Source: Oceanidesulfovibrio indonesiensis (GTDB taxonomy: Bacteria; Desulfobacterota; Desulfovibrionia; Desulfovibrionales; Desulfovibrionaceae). Taken from it: a stretch of 64,000 nt of DNA. Positions within the stretch are counted from its first letter, which is position 1. Every line of letters begins with the position of its first letter. Made by a program: the position numbers and the translations under genes. Of the stretch, positions 10,087-19,246 are shown one piece after another. The notes below the pieces were generated by a model. That model had not been told where the DNA came from and ran no database searches. It worked only from the letters and a program-made list of their open reading frames with translations. The stretch lies in the NCBI RefSeq assembly GCF_007625075.1, contig NZ_QMIE01000012.1, positions 62,001-126,000 on the forward strand. Direction: 5' to 3'.

Positions 10087-12147
10087 CTAGTCGGTTTCGG
10101 CCTTGCTCTCCTCGATGACTTTGTCGGCCACGTGGGGCGGCGCTTCTTCGTAATGGTCGAACTCCATGGCGAAGGTACCCTGGCCGCCGGTCATGGAGCG
10201 CAGGTCCGGAGCATAGCGCAGTATCTCGCTCATGGGCACGTGGGCCTTGATTTCGGTGATGCCTGACTGTGAGTCCGAGCCGAGCACCTTGCCGCGGCGG
10301 CTGGAAAGGTCGCCTATGACGTCGCCCATGTAACCGTCCGGCACGGATACCGTGACGAGCATGATGGGTTCCAGCAGCACGGGCTGTGCCGTTTCCATGG
10401 CTTTCTTGAAGGCGATGGAGCCGGCGACCTTGAAGGCCATCTCGGAAGAGTCCACCGAGTGGTAGGAGCCGTCGTACAGGGTGACTTTGAAGTCCACCAC
10501 CGGGCAGCCGGCCAGGTAGCCGCGCTGGGCCGCTTCCTGGATGCCCTTGTCCACGGCGGGGATATACTGGCGCGGAATGGAGCCGCCCACGATGGCGTCC
10601 TCGAAAACGTAGCCTTCGCCGCGGCCCGTGGGCTCCATGCGGATGAAGCAGTCGCCGAACTGGCCGCGCCCACCGGACTGCTTCTTGTGCCGGCCCTGGA
10701 CGTCGGCCTTGCCGCGGATGGTCTCGCGGTAGGGGACCTTGGGCGTCTTCAGCACGATGTCCACCTTGTAGCGGCGCTTGGCTCGCTCCACGGCGGTTTC
10801 GATGTGCAACTGGCCCATGCCGGAAAGGAGTACGTCGCCAGTCTCCTCGTCGCGTGACAGGGCGAGGGTGGTATCCTCCACCTGGAGCTTCTGCATGGCC
10901 TGATAGACCTTGTCCTCGTCGCCTTTTTCCTTGGGAGCGAGGGCGTAGGTTATGAGCGTGGGCTGAATCTCCGGCGGTGTGAGCATGAAGGAATCCTTCT
11001 CCGCCGTAAGTGTGTCGCCCGTGGTTGTCGACTTGAGTTTGGACACGCCGATGATGGCGCCGGGCCCCACGGCTTCCTTGCTCGGAGTGTGGGTTTTGCC
11101 TGTTATGTGGATCAGCTGGCCCACCCGCTCGGACTCGCTTTTGCGCGGGTTGGCGTAGGATGTATCCGGATTGAAGGTGCCGGAAAGCACGCGGAAGAGG
11201 GTGACCTGTCCGGCAAATGGGTCGGCCAGGGTCTTGAATGCGAAGGCCGCGACTTTTTCGTCCGGGGAGGAGGCGCGCTCGGCGCCGTCGGCGCCGGTCC
11301 AGGGGGCGCGTTCCAACGGGCTGGGGAAAAGGTCGGCTATGGCGTCCAGCAGCCGTTGGCCGCCTTTGTTTTCCAGCGAGCTGCCGGCGATGATGGGCAC
11401 GACCTCGCCGTTGAGGACGCCTTTGTGCAGCCCTTTGCGGATGTCTTCCGGGGAGAGCTGGCCTTCCTCGAAGTACACCTCCATGAGTTCTTCGTCGCTT
11501 TCGGCGATGTTCTCGATGGTGGTTTCGCGCAGGGTCTGAACTTCCTCGGCCATGTCCGCAGGAATATCACCTTTGGTTACAGCGCCGTCTTCGCCGAAAA
11601 TCCAGGCGGTGTTGTCGAGGACGTCCACGATGCCCGTGAACTCGGACTGGCCGCCGATCGGCAGGCCGAGCATGACAGGCTTGATGCCGAGGATGGAAGT
11701 GAGGCCTTCCATCGCGTTGGCGAAATCGGCGCGGTCGCGGTCCATCTTGTTGACGAAAACCAGAGCGGGCAGGCCGGCGTCGCGGACCTGATTCCAGAAT
11801 TTCTTGGCCAGGGGACGGACGCCGTCCACGGCGTCCACGGTAAAGACCACGGCATCCGCGGCCGTGAGCATGTAGGCCATGTCGCCTACGAAGTTGTTGT
11901 CGCCGGGGACATCGATCAGGTAATGGCTCCCCCCTTTCCAGTCGAAGTTCGCGAAGGCGGGTTGCACGGAGCCGCCGCGCTTGGTCTCTTCTGGCTCGTA
12001 ATCGAGTGTGGTGGACCCTTCCTCGATTTTTCCGAGTCTGCTGATGGCTTTCGACTGGAAGAGCAGCATTTCGGCAAGGGACGTCTTGCCGGTTCCTCCC
12101 GTGCCGATCAGAGCGTAGGTTCTCTGAGTTTCCAAGGATTTGGCCAT
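10087..12147 (-). CDS. elongation factor G-like GTPase lacking the catalytic His
   Basis: EF-G paralogue of 686 residues with domains I-V recognisable. The P-loop is GTGGTGKT (15-22) and NKMD is at 132-135. In canonical EF-G the G3 motif is DTPGH; here it is DVPGD (78-82), so the histidine that positions the hydrolytic water is replaced by Asp82. Domain IV and the C-terminal EFG_C region (MSEILRYAPDLRSMTGGQG) are present. Such EF-G-like proteins exist beside true EF-G in many bacteria and their role is poorly defined. The start at 12147 has GGGAGAGG before it, and a good promoter lies 100 bp upstream. It is not expected to be the cell's only EF-G. Confidence 0.88.
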   Translation of the reverse strand: MAKSLETQRTYALIGTGGTGKTSLAEMLLFQSKAISRLGKIEEGSTTLDYEPEETKRGGSVQPAFANFDWKGGSHYLIDVPGDNNFVGDMAYMLTAADAVVFTVDAVDGVRPLAKKFWNQVRDAGLPALVFVNKMDRDRADFANAMEGLTSILGIKPVMLGLPIGGQSEFTGIVDVLDNTAWIFGEDGAVTKGDIPADMAEEVQTLRETTIENIAESDEELMEVYFEEGQLSPEDIRKGLHKGVLNGEVVPIIAGSSLENKGGQRLLDAIADLFPSPLERAPWTGADGAERASSPDEKVAAFAFKTLADPFAGQVTLFRVLSGTFNPDTSYANPRKSESERVGQLIHITGKTHTPSKEAVGPGAIIGVSKLKSTTTGDTLTAEKDSFMLTPPEIQPTLITYALAPKEKGDEDKVYQAMQKLQVEDTTLALSRDEETGDVLLSGMGQLHIETAVERAKRRYKVDIVLKTPKVPYRETIRGKADVQGRHKKQSGGRGQFGDCFIRMEPTGRGEGYVFEDAIVGGSIPRQYIPAVDKGIQEAAQRGYLAGCPVVDFKVTLYDGSYHSVDSSEMAFKVAGSIAFKKAMETAQPVLLEPIMLVTVSVPDGYMGDVIGDLSSRRGKVLGSDSQSGITEIKAHVPMSEILRYAPDLRSMTGGQGTFAMEFDHYEEAPPHVADKVIEESKAETD

Positions 12148-12246
12148 GTCCTCTCCCTTGAGCTGGTGTGATGTCGCGAAAACAGGGGACGCGTACCGCT
12201 GCCGCTGGCCCTGCCCGGATACCGCCCCTGGAGCGATGATCGAACA

Positions 12247-12276
12247 GTCATAGGGATTGGCGAAGAACGTTGTCAA
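12247..12276 (-). promoter_or_regulatory. sigma-70-type promoter of the EF-G-like gene
   Basis: On the minus strand TTGACA (12271-12276) is followed by an 18-bp spacer and TATGAC (12247-12252). The predicted leader to the ATG at 12147 is about 95 nt. Confidence 0.65.
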
Positions 12277-12309
12277 GCCTTCGACGCCGTTCCGAAGAGG
12301 CCAGACCAT

Positions 12310-12925
12310 ATGTGCACCCTCGCCGTTCGCGGAGCCCGACAGCCGAAGCAGACGCAGCCGGGCCTTCGCCGACGTAGATTGATGAAGCCGGAAGCCAGGA
12401 GCATCGGACGGAAGGGCATTACGTTGCTGGTTTTATTACTGGGAGCAGAAAATTCTTACATTTTCGCGCCCCAGTTATAAGGACGGCCACGCTCCAGGCG
12501 GGGCCACGCAGTGAACGCCGCGGGAGCAAGAAGTTTAAATTTCTTGCTCCCAGTAATATACCTGTAGAGCAAAGCGCAGGAATGTTCTGCCTCCGGGAAT
12601 ATCGGAAAAACATTGAAAACAGAGGCTGGAAAGAGATGCACGGCGGGATGGACGGGAATGGCCTGGATATGTGTGCGGAGAGAAGGGCAGAGAGCCGACT
12701 GCAACCACCGCCTGCATGGCCGAGGCGTCGCCCGGCGACGGGTCAAGGGGGGCTTGGGCGGCATGGCGCCGGGCGACGAAACCTCGGGTGCGCGTGGTTG
12801 AACCACACATCTAGATATATACAGAGTGATACCAAGCGGTGCAAGAAAAAAAGACAATATTATCTTAAACAATCAGTAATCGGATAAAGAAGAGGGGAGA
12901 TTATGCCGGCAAGTGTTTGTCAGGA
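12310..12925. other. 616-bp intergenic region carrying a repeat element
   Basis: No convincing gene. Open frames here lack family resemblance and ribosome-binding sites; a 9-codon frame at 12903-12929 with an AGGGGAG before it is too short to call. It contains the 125-bp inverted-repeat element at 12434-12558. The stretch at 12800-12900 is AT-richer, which could hold plus-strand promoter sequence, but no plus-strand gene follows. Confidence 0.7.
12434..12558. repeat. 125-bp element with terminal inverted repeats, copy A
   Basis: The left end TATTACTGGGAGCA is an exact inverted copy of the right end TGCTCCCAGTAATA (14 of 14). The right part also folds on itself: GGGAGCAAGAA pairs with TTTCTTGCTCCC. 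A second copy, about 90% identical by eye and in the same orientation, lies at 55169-55294. The core shared by both includes CGCGCCCCAGTTAT and ACGGCCACGCTCCAGGCGGG. It contains no transposase. It looks like a MITE or a REP-like palindromic element. Confidence 0.85.
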
Positions 12926-13891
12926 TTAAGAGTCCGGGCGGCCCAACGCGGGCATGCGTTCAACGCGAAAGCCCCTGTTCTTCAGGAGTTCCAGCATGCC
13001 GAATTCACCGTGCAGATGGGCGGCTCCGACCAGGACAAGGGAAACGTAGCCCTGGTGGATGAACTCCGCAACCTTGTCCGTCATGCCCGGGTTGCGGCCC
13101 TCCAGGATGGTGGCGTAGAAAGGCTCCAGCGCCGGATCGGACGCGCGTTCGATGCGAACGAGTTCCGCCACGGCATCCAGGTCGCCTTCCCGCCATGCAT
13201 CGGCCAGTGAAAGATAGCTCTCGCCGAGCTTTTGCTGGCCTTGCTCCAGGATCATCGCCAGGTAGCGCGTCTGTTGCTCCAGCGGAACGGAGGCGAAAAG
13301 CTCCATTTGATAGAGCAGGCCCTCCAACTCGTCTATGGGCATGCCTTCTTCCTGGGCGCGTTTCAGAAAAAACGCCTCGATGCCCAGGCCCCGTTCCTCC
13401 TGCACGCTGGAGAGCGATTGCGTAAGCAGCATGAACGCTACGGGCAGGGGCTGCAATCTGTTCAGGCGGTCCAGATTGACATGGGAGAGTCCGAGTTCTT
13501 CGAGTCTGGTGCGGAGCGATTGCCACAGGTCCGGGCCGATCACCTCGCTGAGGGCGACGCCTTCCGGCAGTGTGGAGAGCTCTTGCGCCTGTCTGGTTAC
13601 GACTGCGGTGTCGGTCCCGGCGATGTCGATCTCCACCGCGATGCGGTCCGCGGCGTCGAACGCCTCCATGTACCCTTTGTCCAGCGGGTAGAGGTCTGGC
13701 GGCGCTTCATGGATGGAGCCCAGCAGATAGGCCGTGCCGTTGCCTTCCGGAAGGGTGGCCTTCCAGAGCATGAGTCTGTTGTCCGGCGGATCCTCGCCGC
13801 CGCAGGCGGTGACCAGCAACAGACAGGCGCACAGGCGGAGAAGGAACGTGATACTTCGCCGCACCTCGGGGGAAGAGGGCGTGAACCGCAT
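12926..13891 (-). CDS. TraB/GumN family lipoprotein
   Basis: Predicted exported protein of 321 residues in the TraB/PrgY/GumN family, related to the Tiki-type metalloprotease fold. The N-terminus is a lipoprotein signal ending LVTAC, with the lipidated Cys at 30. The family's N-terminal motif appears as LLGSIHEAPP (His61), and the C-terminal one as LVGAAHLHGEFGMLELL followed by GFRVERM. Function in bacteria is not established. It is downstream of the cyclic-nucleotide-binding gene on the same strand, 22 bp apart, so they may be co-transcribed. Confidence 0.85.
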   Translation of the reverse strand: MRFTPSSPEVRRSITFLLRLCACLLLVTACGGEDPPDNRLMLWKATLPEGNGTAYLLGSIHEAPPDLYPLDKGYMEAFDAADRIAVEIDIAGTDTAVVTRQAQELSTLPEGVALSEVIGPDLWQSLRTRLEELGLSHVNLDRLNRLQPLPVAFMLLTQSLSSVQEERGLGIEAFFLKRAQEEGMPIDELEGLLYQMELFASVPLEQQTRYLAMILEQGQQKLGESYLSLADAWREGDLDAVAELVRIERASDPALEPFYATILEGRNPGMTDKVAEFIHQGYVSLVLVGAAHLHGEFGMLELLKNRGFRVERMPALGRPDS

Positions 13892-13913
13892 GGGTAAGAC
13901 TCCTTGTGAGAGG

Positions 13914-14375
13914 CTAGACGCGCGTGTAGACGAGCTTGCCCGTGGTCATGCGCAATCGCTGGCTGATCATCCGCGCGATGTTGCGCAGCATTTTGATGGC
14001 AATGGCCGGGTACTGCTCCACGATGCGTTCGAAGTTGTCCACGGAAAGCACAAGCAGGGTCACGTCATCCCTGGCGATGGCCGATGCGGAGCGGGGTTCG
14101 TCGTCCACGAAGGCCATTTCCCCGAAATGGGTGCGTGGGTTGAGGGTGACCACGATCTGTTCGAGGTCGTCGAGGCTCTCCTTGAGGATGTCCACCCGGC
14201 CTTCCACGATGAAGGCCATGTAGCTCTGGCGCTCGCCCTGCTTGAAGATTATCTGGCCCTGAACGTAGTTGTGGAGGGACATGAAGCGGGCGATGGCTTC
14301 CACCTCGGGCCTGGTGAAATCCTTGCCCCACTTCGTCTCGTCGAACATGTTGGCGATGTCTCGGATGGAGTGCAC
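13914..14375 (-). CDS. stand-alone cyclic nucleotide-binding domain protein
   Basis: A 153-residue protein that is essentially one cNMP-binding (Crp/PKA-type) beta-barrel. The phosphate-binding cassette is recognisable as FGEMAFVDDEPRSASA in the middle, with flanking glycines (QGQIIFKQGE, FIVEGRVDIL). No DNA-binding helix-turn-helix follows; the protein ends in a C-terminal helix. The start is GTG at 14375 with GAGAGG five bases upstream. It may act as a regulatory subunit or ligand sensor for another protein. The partner is unknown, and the adjacent TraB-like lipoprotein gene is the only linked candidate. Confidence 0.85.
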   Translation of the reverse strand: MHSIRDIANMFDETKWGKDFTRPEVEAIARFMSLHNYVQGQIIFKQGERQSYMAFIVEGRVDILKESLDDLEQIVVTLNPRTHFGEMAFVDDEPRSASAIARDDVTLLVLSVDNFERIVEQYPAIAIKMLRNIARMISQRLRMTTGKLVYTRV

Positions 14376-14587
14376 GTTGACCTCTCTTCAGCGCTGGCAG
14401 TTGTTGGCCGTGCCCGGGAAATGAAAGCCCGGACGCGCGCCACCATAGCACCGCCCCTTGATTTCGCAAACGCCTGCATGATGGCCGGCGCCGCCGGGCG
14501 TGGGGCCCCCGAACACGGCCGTGTCGCCATTGCAATGAATTGCATCATGTTCGTTGCCCGTCAGCGCCAGAACGGTTCCTGCTGCGA

Positions 14588-15343
14588 TCACACCGACTCG
14601 CCTATGCGGATGGACCGGCCGTGAAGCTTGTCCGCGCGTTCGAGGAATTGCAGCAGCCCGCGGGCGGACTCCTCCGGTTCGATGAGCCGGCCTTGCTCTT
14701 TCCAACTCCGGAAGGTCTTGCGCAATGTGGGCGCGCCGCCGCCTTCGGCGTTGCGGGCCTGCTTCTGCATGCGCGTCTCCACCACGCCGGGCCGGTAGGC
14801 GAAGGTGTAGACGGCCTCGCTCTCCGCGGCGAGTTGGCGCATGAGGTGTTCCTCCGCGGCCTTGGCGATGCAGTAAGCGGCGATGCCCGGTTGCGTTATC
14901 TCGGCAGCGCCGGAGCCGAAGAACACGGCGATGCCGCGGTTTCCACCCACCCGGACAGATTCTTCCAGTACGGGCACGGCGTGGCGAACGAGTTGGTATG
15001 CGGCCGTGAGGCTGGCGTCCATGACCTCTCGGAAGGCGTCCTCCGCGATCTCGCTGAGCAGGGGGCCGGGATTGAGCACGCCAGCTGCGTGGATGAACCC
15101 GGCGAAGTCGCCCATGTCCTGCGCTTCGTCCACCATCTTTAGTACGATGGAGGCCGAGGCGGCGTCGCCGGGCACCATGCGCACTTCCCCGGGGCAGACC
15201 TCGGCTGTCTCGCGCAACGTGTCCTCGCCGCGGGAGTTGATGACCAGGCGGACGCCCTGGTCGGAAAGCGCGCGGGCCACGGCGCGACCGATGCCGCGGG
15301 AGGCGCCTGTCAGGATCACGGTTTTATTCACGGGTACACTCAT
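14588..15343 (-). CDS. short-chain dehydrogenase/reductase
   Basis: NAD(P)-dependent oxidoreductase of the SDR superfamily with 251 residues. The cofactor-binding motif is TGASRGIG at 12-19, HAAGV is near 85-89, catalytic Ser144 sits in FFGSGAAE, and the YxxxK pair is Tyr157/Lys161 (YCIAK). Substrate cannot be told from sequence. It is transcribed away from the M16C peptidase gene, with the promoters in the 93-bp gap between them. Confidence 0.9.
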   Translation of the reverse strand: MSVPVNKTVILTGASRGIGRAVARALSDQGVRLVINSRGEDTLRETAEVCPGEVRMVPGDAASASIVLKMVDEAQDMGDFAGFIHAAGVLNPGPLLSEIAEDAFREVMDASLTAAYQLVRHAVPVLEESVRVGGNRGIAVFFGSGAAEITQPGIAAYCIAKAAEEHLMRQLAAESEAVYTFAYRPGVVETRMQKQARNAEGGGAPTLRKTFRSWKEQGRLIEPEESARGLLQFLERADKLHGRSIRIGESV

Positions 15344-15436
15344 GTATAGTCGCTCCTTCGCAGCAGCGCCTCGTCAGGAGCGCATGCGTTGAACCAGGAA
15401 AAAAACTTTGCCGTCTATATTCTTATAGGAGGAATC

Positions 15437-18391
15437 ATGTCTGGTGTCCACGCCCACGGCTTCGCCCTCATCCAGGAGCGGGAACTGCCCGAGATTCGCT
15501 CGCGCGTCCGTCTGTATCGCCACGAACGCACCGGCGCCCGCTATCTTTCGCTGACCAACGACGACGAGAACAAGGTCTTCGGGGTGAGCTTCCGCACGCC
15601 GCCGTCGGACTCCACAGGCGTGGCCCACATACTGGAGCACTCGGTGTTGTGCGGATCGAGGAAATATCCGATCAAGGAGCCGTTTGTGGAGTTGCTCAAA
15701 GGCTCCATGAAAACCTTCCTCAACGCCTTCACCTTCCCGGACAAGACCTGCTACCCCGTGGCGTCCACCAATCTGCGGGACTTTTACAACCTCATGGACG
15801 TGTACCTGGACGCCGTGTTTTTTCCCCGGCTCACGGAGGCGATATTCAAACAGGAGGGCTGGCACTACGAGGCCGAAAGTTTCGACGGTCCGCTTTCCTA
15901 CAAGGGCGTGGTCTACAACGAGATGCGCGGGGCGTACTCTTCCCCGGACAGTCTGCTGCACGAGTACACCCAACGTTCCGTCTTTCCGGACACCACTTAC
16001 GGACTGGACTCCGGCGGCGACCCCCGCGTCATTCCGCAACTCACCTTCGAACAGTTCATGGACTTCCACCGTACGTACTACCACCCGTCCAACGCATGGT
16101 TCTATGCGTATGGTGATGACCCGGAGGAGGAACGCCTGGCCAGAGCGGCCGAGTACATCGATGAGTTCGAGGCCATCGAGCCCGGCTCCGATGTGCCGTT
16201 GCAGCCGAAGTTCGGCGAGCCCAGAGAGATTACGGAATATTACGCGGCCGGACAGGATTCCGAATCCAAAGCCATGGTCACGGTGAACTGGCTGCTGCCC
16301 GAGACTTTCCCGGAAGGAGAGAAGGCCGGTGAGGTGAATCTGCTCTTCAACATGCTGGAGCACCTGCTCATCGGCCTGCCGGCCTCGCCCCTGCGCAAGG
16401 CGCTCATCGAATCCGGTCTGGGCGACGACCTGGCCGGCGTGGGGCTGGAGGCGGACCTGCGGCAGATGTACTTCTCCACCGGCCTCAAGGGCGTGGATCC
16501 GGACGAGGCTGAGGAGGTGCAGGCCGTCATCGAGGGCGTGCTCAGAGATATTGCGGAGAACGGCGCGCCGAAGAACGCGGTGGAGGCGGCCTTCAATTCC
16601 GTGGAATTCGAGCTGCGCGAGCAGAACACGGGCAGCTTCCCGCGCGGACTGTACATCATGGTGCGGACTCTTTCCGGCTGGCTGTACGACAAGGACCCGG
16701 TGGAGGCCATTGCCTTCGAGGACGATCTTGCCTCATTACGCAAACGTCTCGATGCGGGCGAACCAGTGTTCGAAAACGTCATCCGCACGCACTTTCTGGA
16801 CAACACCCACCGTACGCGAGTGACCCTGCTGCCGGACAAGAGCCTGGCCGAAAAGCGGCTGGGCGAGGAAGCAGCGGAGCTGCAAGCCGTGCAGGAACGT
16901 CTGGGCAGGGAGGGCATGGAGCGAGTCATCGAAGAAGCGGAAGAGCTGGAGCGGTTGCAGGCCGCGCCGGACTCGCCGGAGGCGCTGGCTACCATCCCCC
17001 GGTTGCAGCTCAAGGATCTGGACAAGGAGAACCGCATCATTCCCATGGAGGAGAAGTCCCACGCCGGGGCCACCATCCTGGAGCACGAGCTGGACGCGCG
17101 AGGCATCGTCTACCTGGACCTCGCCTTCGATCTGCTCGCCATGCCGGACGAGTACGTGCCCTTTGTCACGCTGTTCGGCCGTGCGCTCCTGGAAATGGGC
17201 ACCCAGCGCCGCGACTTCGTGGACCTCGGCATGCAGATCGCCTCGCGCACCGGCGGCATTGATGCCGGCTCCTTCACCGCCACCATCCGCGATACCGGCC
17301 GGCCCTCGGCGCAGTTCCTGCTGCGGGGCAAGGCCACCGAAGACAAAGCCGGCGATCTGGCGGACATTCTGCGCGAGGTGCTCACGGAGCCGAACTTCAG
17401 CGACCGGAAGCGGTTCAAGCAGATAGTGCTCGAAGAAAAAGCGCGGCTGGAACATCGGCTCGTGCCTGCCGGCCATATGGTCGTGGCCAACCGCCTGATG
17501 GCCCGCTTCAGCCCGGCCGGACTCATGGACGAGCGCATGTCCGGCGTGAGCCAGCTCTTCTTCCTGCGCGAGTTGTCCAAAAAAGTGGATACGAACTGGG
17601 ATGAGGTTCATGCCTGTCTGGAGGCCATGCACGATAGCCTGATCCGTCGCAAGACCGCGCTGGCCAACGTGACGGCCGAAGCCGGCGGCCTGGCGGCGTT
17701 CGAGCCCCTGCTCAAGGAGATTCTGGATGCCGTCGTCGAGGACTGCGATGTGGAGACGACCGTGCCCGAGTGGCTGCGTCAGTTCGGCGAGACTGAGACC
17801 GGCATACCGGATACCGAAGGCCTCGCCATACCCGCGCAGGTGAACTACGTGGGCAAGGCCATGGATCTGGCGGCCCTGGGCTACAAATACCACGGCTCGG
17901 CCAACGTGGCGTCCAAGTATCTGCGCAACGGTTTCTTGTGGGACCGCATCCGCGTGCAGGGCGGGGCCTATGGCGCGTTCACCATGCTGGACCGCATGCG
18001 CGGCGTGCTGGCGTTCTGCTCCTACCGTGACCCGAACCTGGAGCGGACCCTCGAAGTCTATGACGAATCCGCGCGCCACCTGGCCGGCCTGGAAATGAGC
18101 GAAGATGCGCGGTCGAAGGCGATCATCGGCGCCATCAGCGACATCGACGCCTACATGCTGCCGGACGCCAAGGGGTACGCCTCCATGGCCCGCTACCTGA
18201 CCGGCGATACGGACGAGTTGCGCCAGCAGATGCGCGAGGAGATTCTGAACACCACGGTGGAGGACATGCGCCGTTTCGGCGAGGTGGTTGTGCAGGGGCT
18301 CTCCCAGGCAAAGATATCCGTGCTCGGCGACCGCAACGCCATCGAGAGCTTCTGTGTGGAACAGGGCGTAGGCACAACCAAGTTGTTATAA
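15437..18391 (+). CDS. M16C family (presequence protease-like) zinc metallopeptidase
   Basis: Large 984-residue insulinase-superfamily peptidase resembling mitochondrial PreP/Cym1, which degrades free targeting peptides and other short unfolded peptides. The inverted zinc motif HILEH is at 64-68, and the downstream Glu ligand is in the GVVYNEMRGAYSSP segment. Four homologous modules joined by a helical hairpin are expected, and the length fits. There is no signal peptide, so it is probably cytoplasmic. The start is chosen at the ATG with TAGGAGG four bases before it. The DUF362 gene follows immediately. Confidence 0.93.
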   Translation: MSGVHAHGFALIQERELPEIRSRVRLYRHERTGARYLSLTNDDENKVFGVSFRTPPSDSTGVAHILEHSVLCGSRKYPIKEPFVELLKGSMKTFLNAFTFPDKTCYPVASTNLRDFYNLMDVYLDAVFFPRLTEAIFKQEGWHYEAESFDGPLSYKGVVYNEMRGAYSSPDSLLHEYTQRSVFPDTTYGLDSGGDPRVIPQLTFEQFMDFHRTYYHPSNAWFYAYGDDPEEERLARAAEYIDEFEAIEPGSDVPLQPKFGEPREITEYYAAGQDSESKAMVTVNWLLPETFPEGEKAGEVNLLFNMLEHLLIGLPASPLRKALIESGLGDDLAGVGLEADLRQMYFSTGLKGVDPDEAEEVQAVIEGVLRDIAENGAPKNAVEAAFNSVEFELREQNTGSFPRGLYIMVRTLSGWLYDKDPVEAIAFEDDLASLRKRLDAGEPVFENVIRTHFLDNTHRTRVTLLPDKSLAEKRLGEEAAELQAVQERLGREGMERVIEEAEELERLQAAPDSPEALATIPRLQLKDLDKENRIIPMEEKSHAGATILEHELDARGIVYLDLAFDLLAMPDEYVPFVTLFGRALLEMGTQRRDFVDLGMQIASRTGGIDAGSFTATIRDTGRPSAQFLLRGKATEDKAGDLADILREVLTEPNFSDRKRFKQIVLEEKARLEHRLVPAGHMVVANRLMARFSPAGLMDERMSGVSQLFFLRELSKKVDTNWDEVHACLEAMHDSLIRRKTALANVTAEAGGLAAFEPLLKEILDAVVEDCDVETTVPEWLRQFGETETGIPDTEGLAIPAQVNYVGKAMDLAALGYKYHGSANVASKYLRNGFLWDRIRVQGGAYGAFTMLDRMRGVLAFCSYRDPNLERTLEVYDESARHLAGLEMSEDARSKAIIGAISDIDAYMLPDAKGYASMARYLTGDTDELRQQMREEILNTTVEDMRRFGEVVVQGLSQAKISVLGDRNAIESFCVEQGVGTTKLL

Positions 18392-18403
18392 AGATTGAGA
18401 CAG

Positions 18404-19201
18404 ATGTGTAATTCATCAGAAGGCGGCGATGTCGTCCGGATCGACTGCGCAGCGTACGTCGACGATGCGGAAAAGTACGAATCCGCCGTAATCCAGGCGC
18501 TCGACGGCATCGGAGCCCGCGCGTTCTTCGCAGCGCAGGAGCGGGTGCTGCTCAAGCCGAATCTCGTCAACGCCTCTTCGTTTCCGGTCACCACGCCGGT
18601 TGCCCTGGTGCGCGCGGTGCTGCGCTACGCCTGCGCCGCCGGGGCCGGGAAGGTGGTGGTGGCCGAGGGCTGCGGCGATGCGCAGCTGGAAACGCCGGAA
18701 GTATTCGCCCGGCTCGGATACGAAGCCATGGCCCGCGAGGAGGGCGTGGAACTCGTTGACCTGAACCACGCATCATGCACGATTCTGGAAGACGGATCAC
18801 GCGCAGTGCACCGCACCATGGAGTTGCCGGAGATCGTCTTCACCCACGCGGTGGTCTCGCTGCCGGTGCTCAAGGCGCATTCGCTCTCCGACTTCACCGG
18901 CACGCTGAAGAACATGATGGGGCTGCTGCCGCCCTCACGGTACGGCGCTGGCGCAGGCGGGTTCAAGAAGTCTCGCTTCCACGGGCAGTTGCAGGAATCC
19001 ATCAGCGATCTCGCCGCTTATCGCACGCCGGACCTCACGGTGATGGACGCCACGGTGGGTCTTTCGCAGTACCATCTGGGCGGCCCGGAGTGCGACCCGC
19101 CCGTAGGCAGGCTGCTCGCGTCCTTCGATGCCCTGGCCCTGGACCGCACGGCCGCTGGATTCCTCGGCCTGGACTGGCGCAGGATCGGCCACCTGCGCTG
19201 A
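18404..19201 (+). CDS. DUF362 domain protein
   Basis: A 265-residue protein of the DUF362 family, with the family's conserved start VLLKPNLV (about residues 46-53), an EGCGD segment, the central VSLPVLKAHSLSDFTGTLKNMMG stretch and the C-terminal DLTVMDATVGL. The reaction is unknown. Some members carry 4Fe-4S clusters, but this one has no ferredoxin-like cysteine set. An in-frame TTG at 18395 is an alternative start. It lies 12 bp after the peptidase gene and is probably in the same operon. Confidence 0.85.
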   Translation: MCNSSEGGDVVRIDCAAYVDDAEKYESAVIQALDGIGARAFFAAQERVLLKPNLVNASSFPVTTPVALVRAVLRYACAAGAGKVVVAEGCGDAQLETPEVFARLGYEAMAREEGVELVDLNHASCTILEDGSRAVHRTMELPEIVFTHAVVSLPVLKAHSLSDFTGTLKNMMGLLPPSRYGAGAGGFKKSRFHGQLQESISDLAAYRTPDLTVMDATVGLSQYHLGGPECDPPVGRLLASFDALALDRTAAGFLGLDWRRIGHLR

Positions 19202-19246
19202 ACTTTTCCGTTTCTCCGCACCCCGGTTTTCGCTATGATGGAGGGT

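Noticed and set aside
12582-12887. Open frame of 101 codons in the gap after the repeat
   Set aside because: Composition resembles random GC-rich DNA; no motif or ribosome-binding site.
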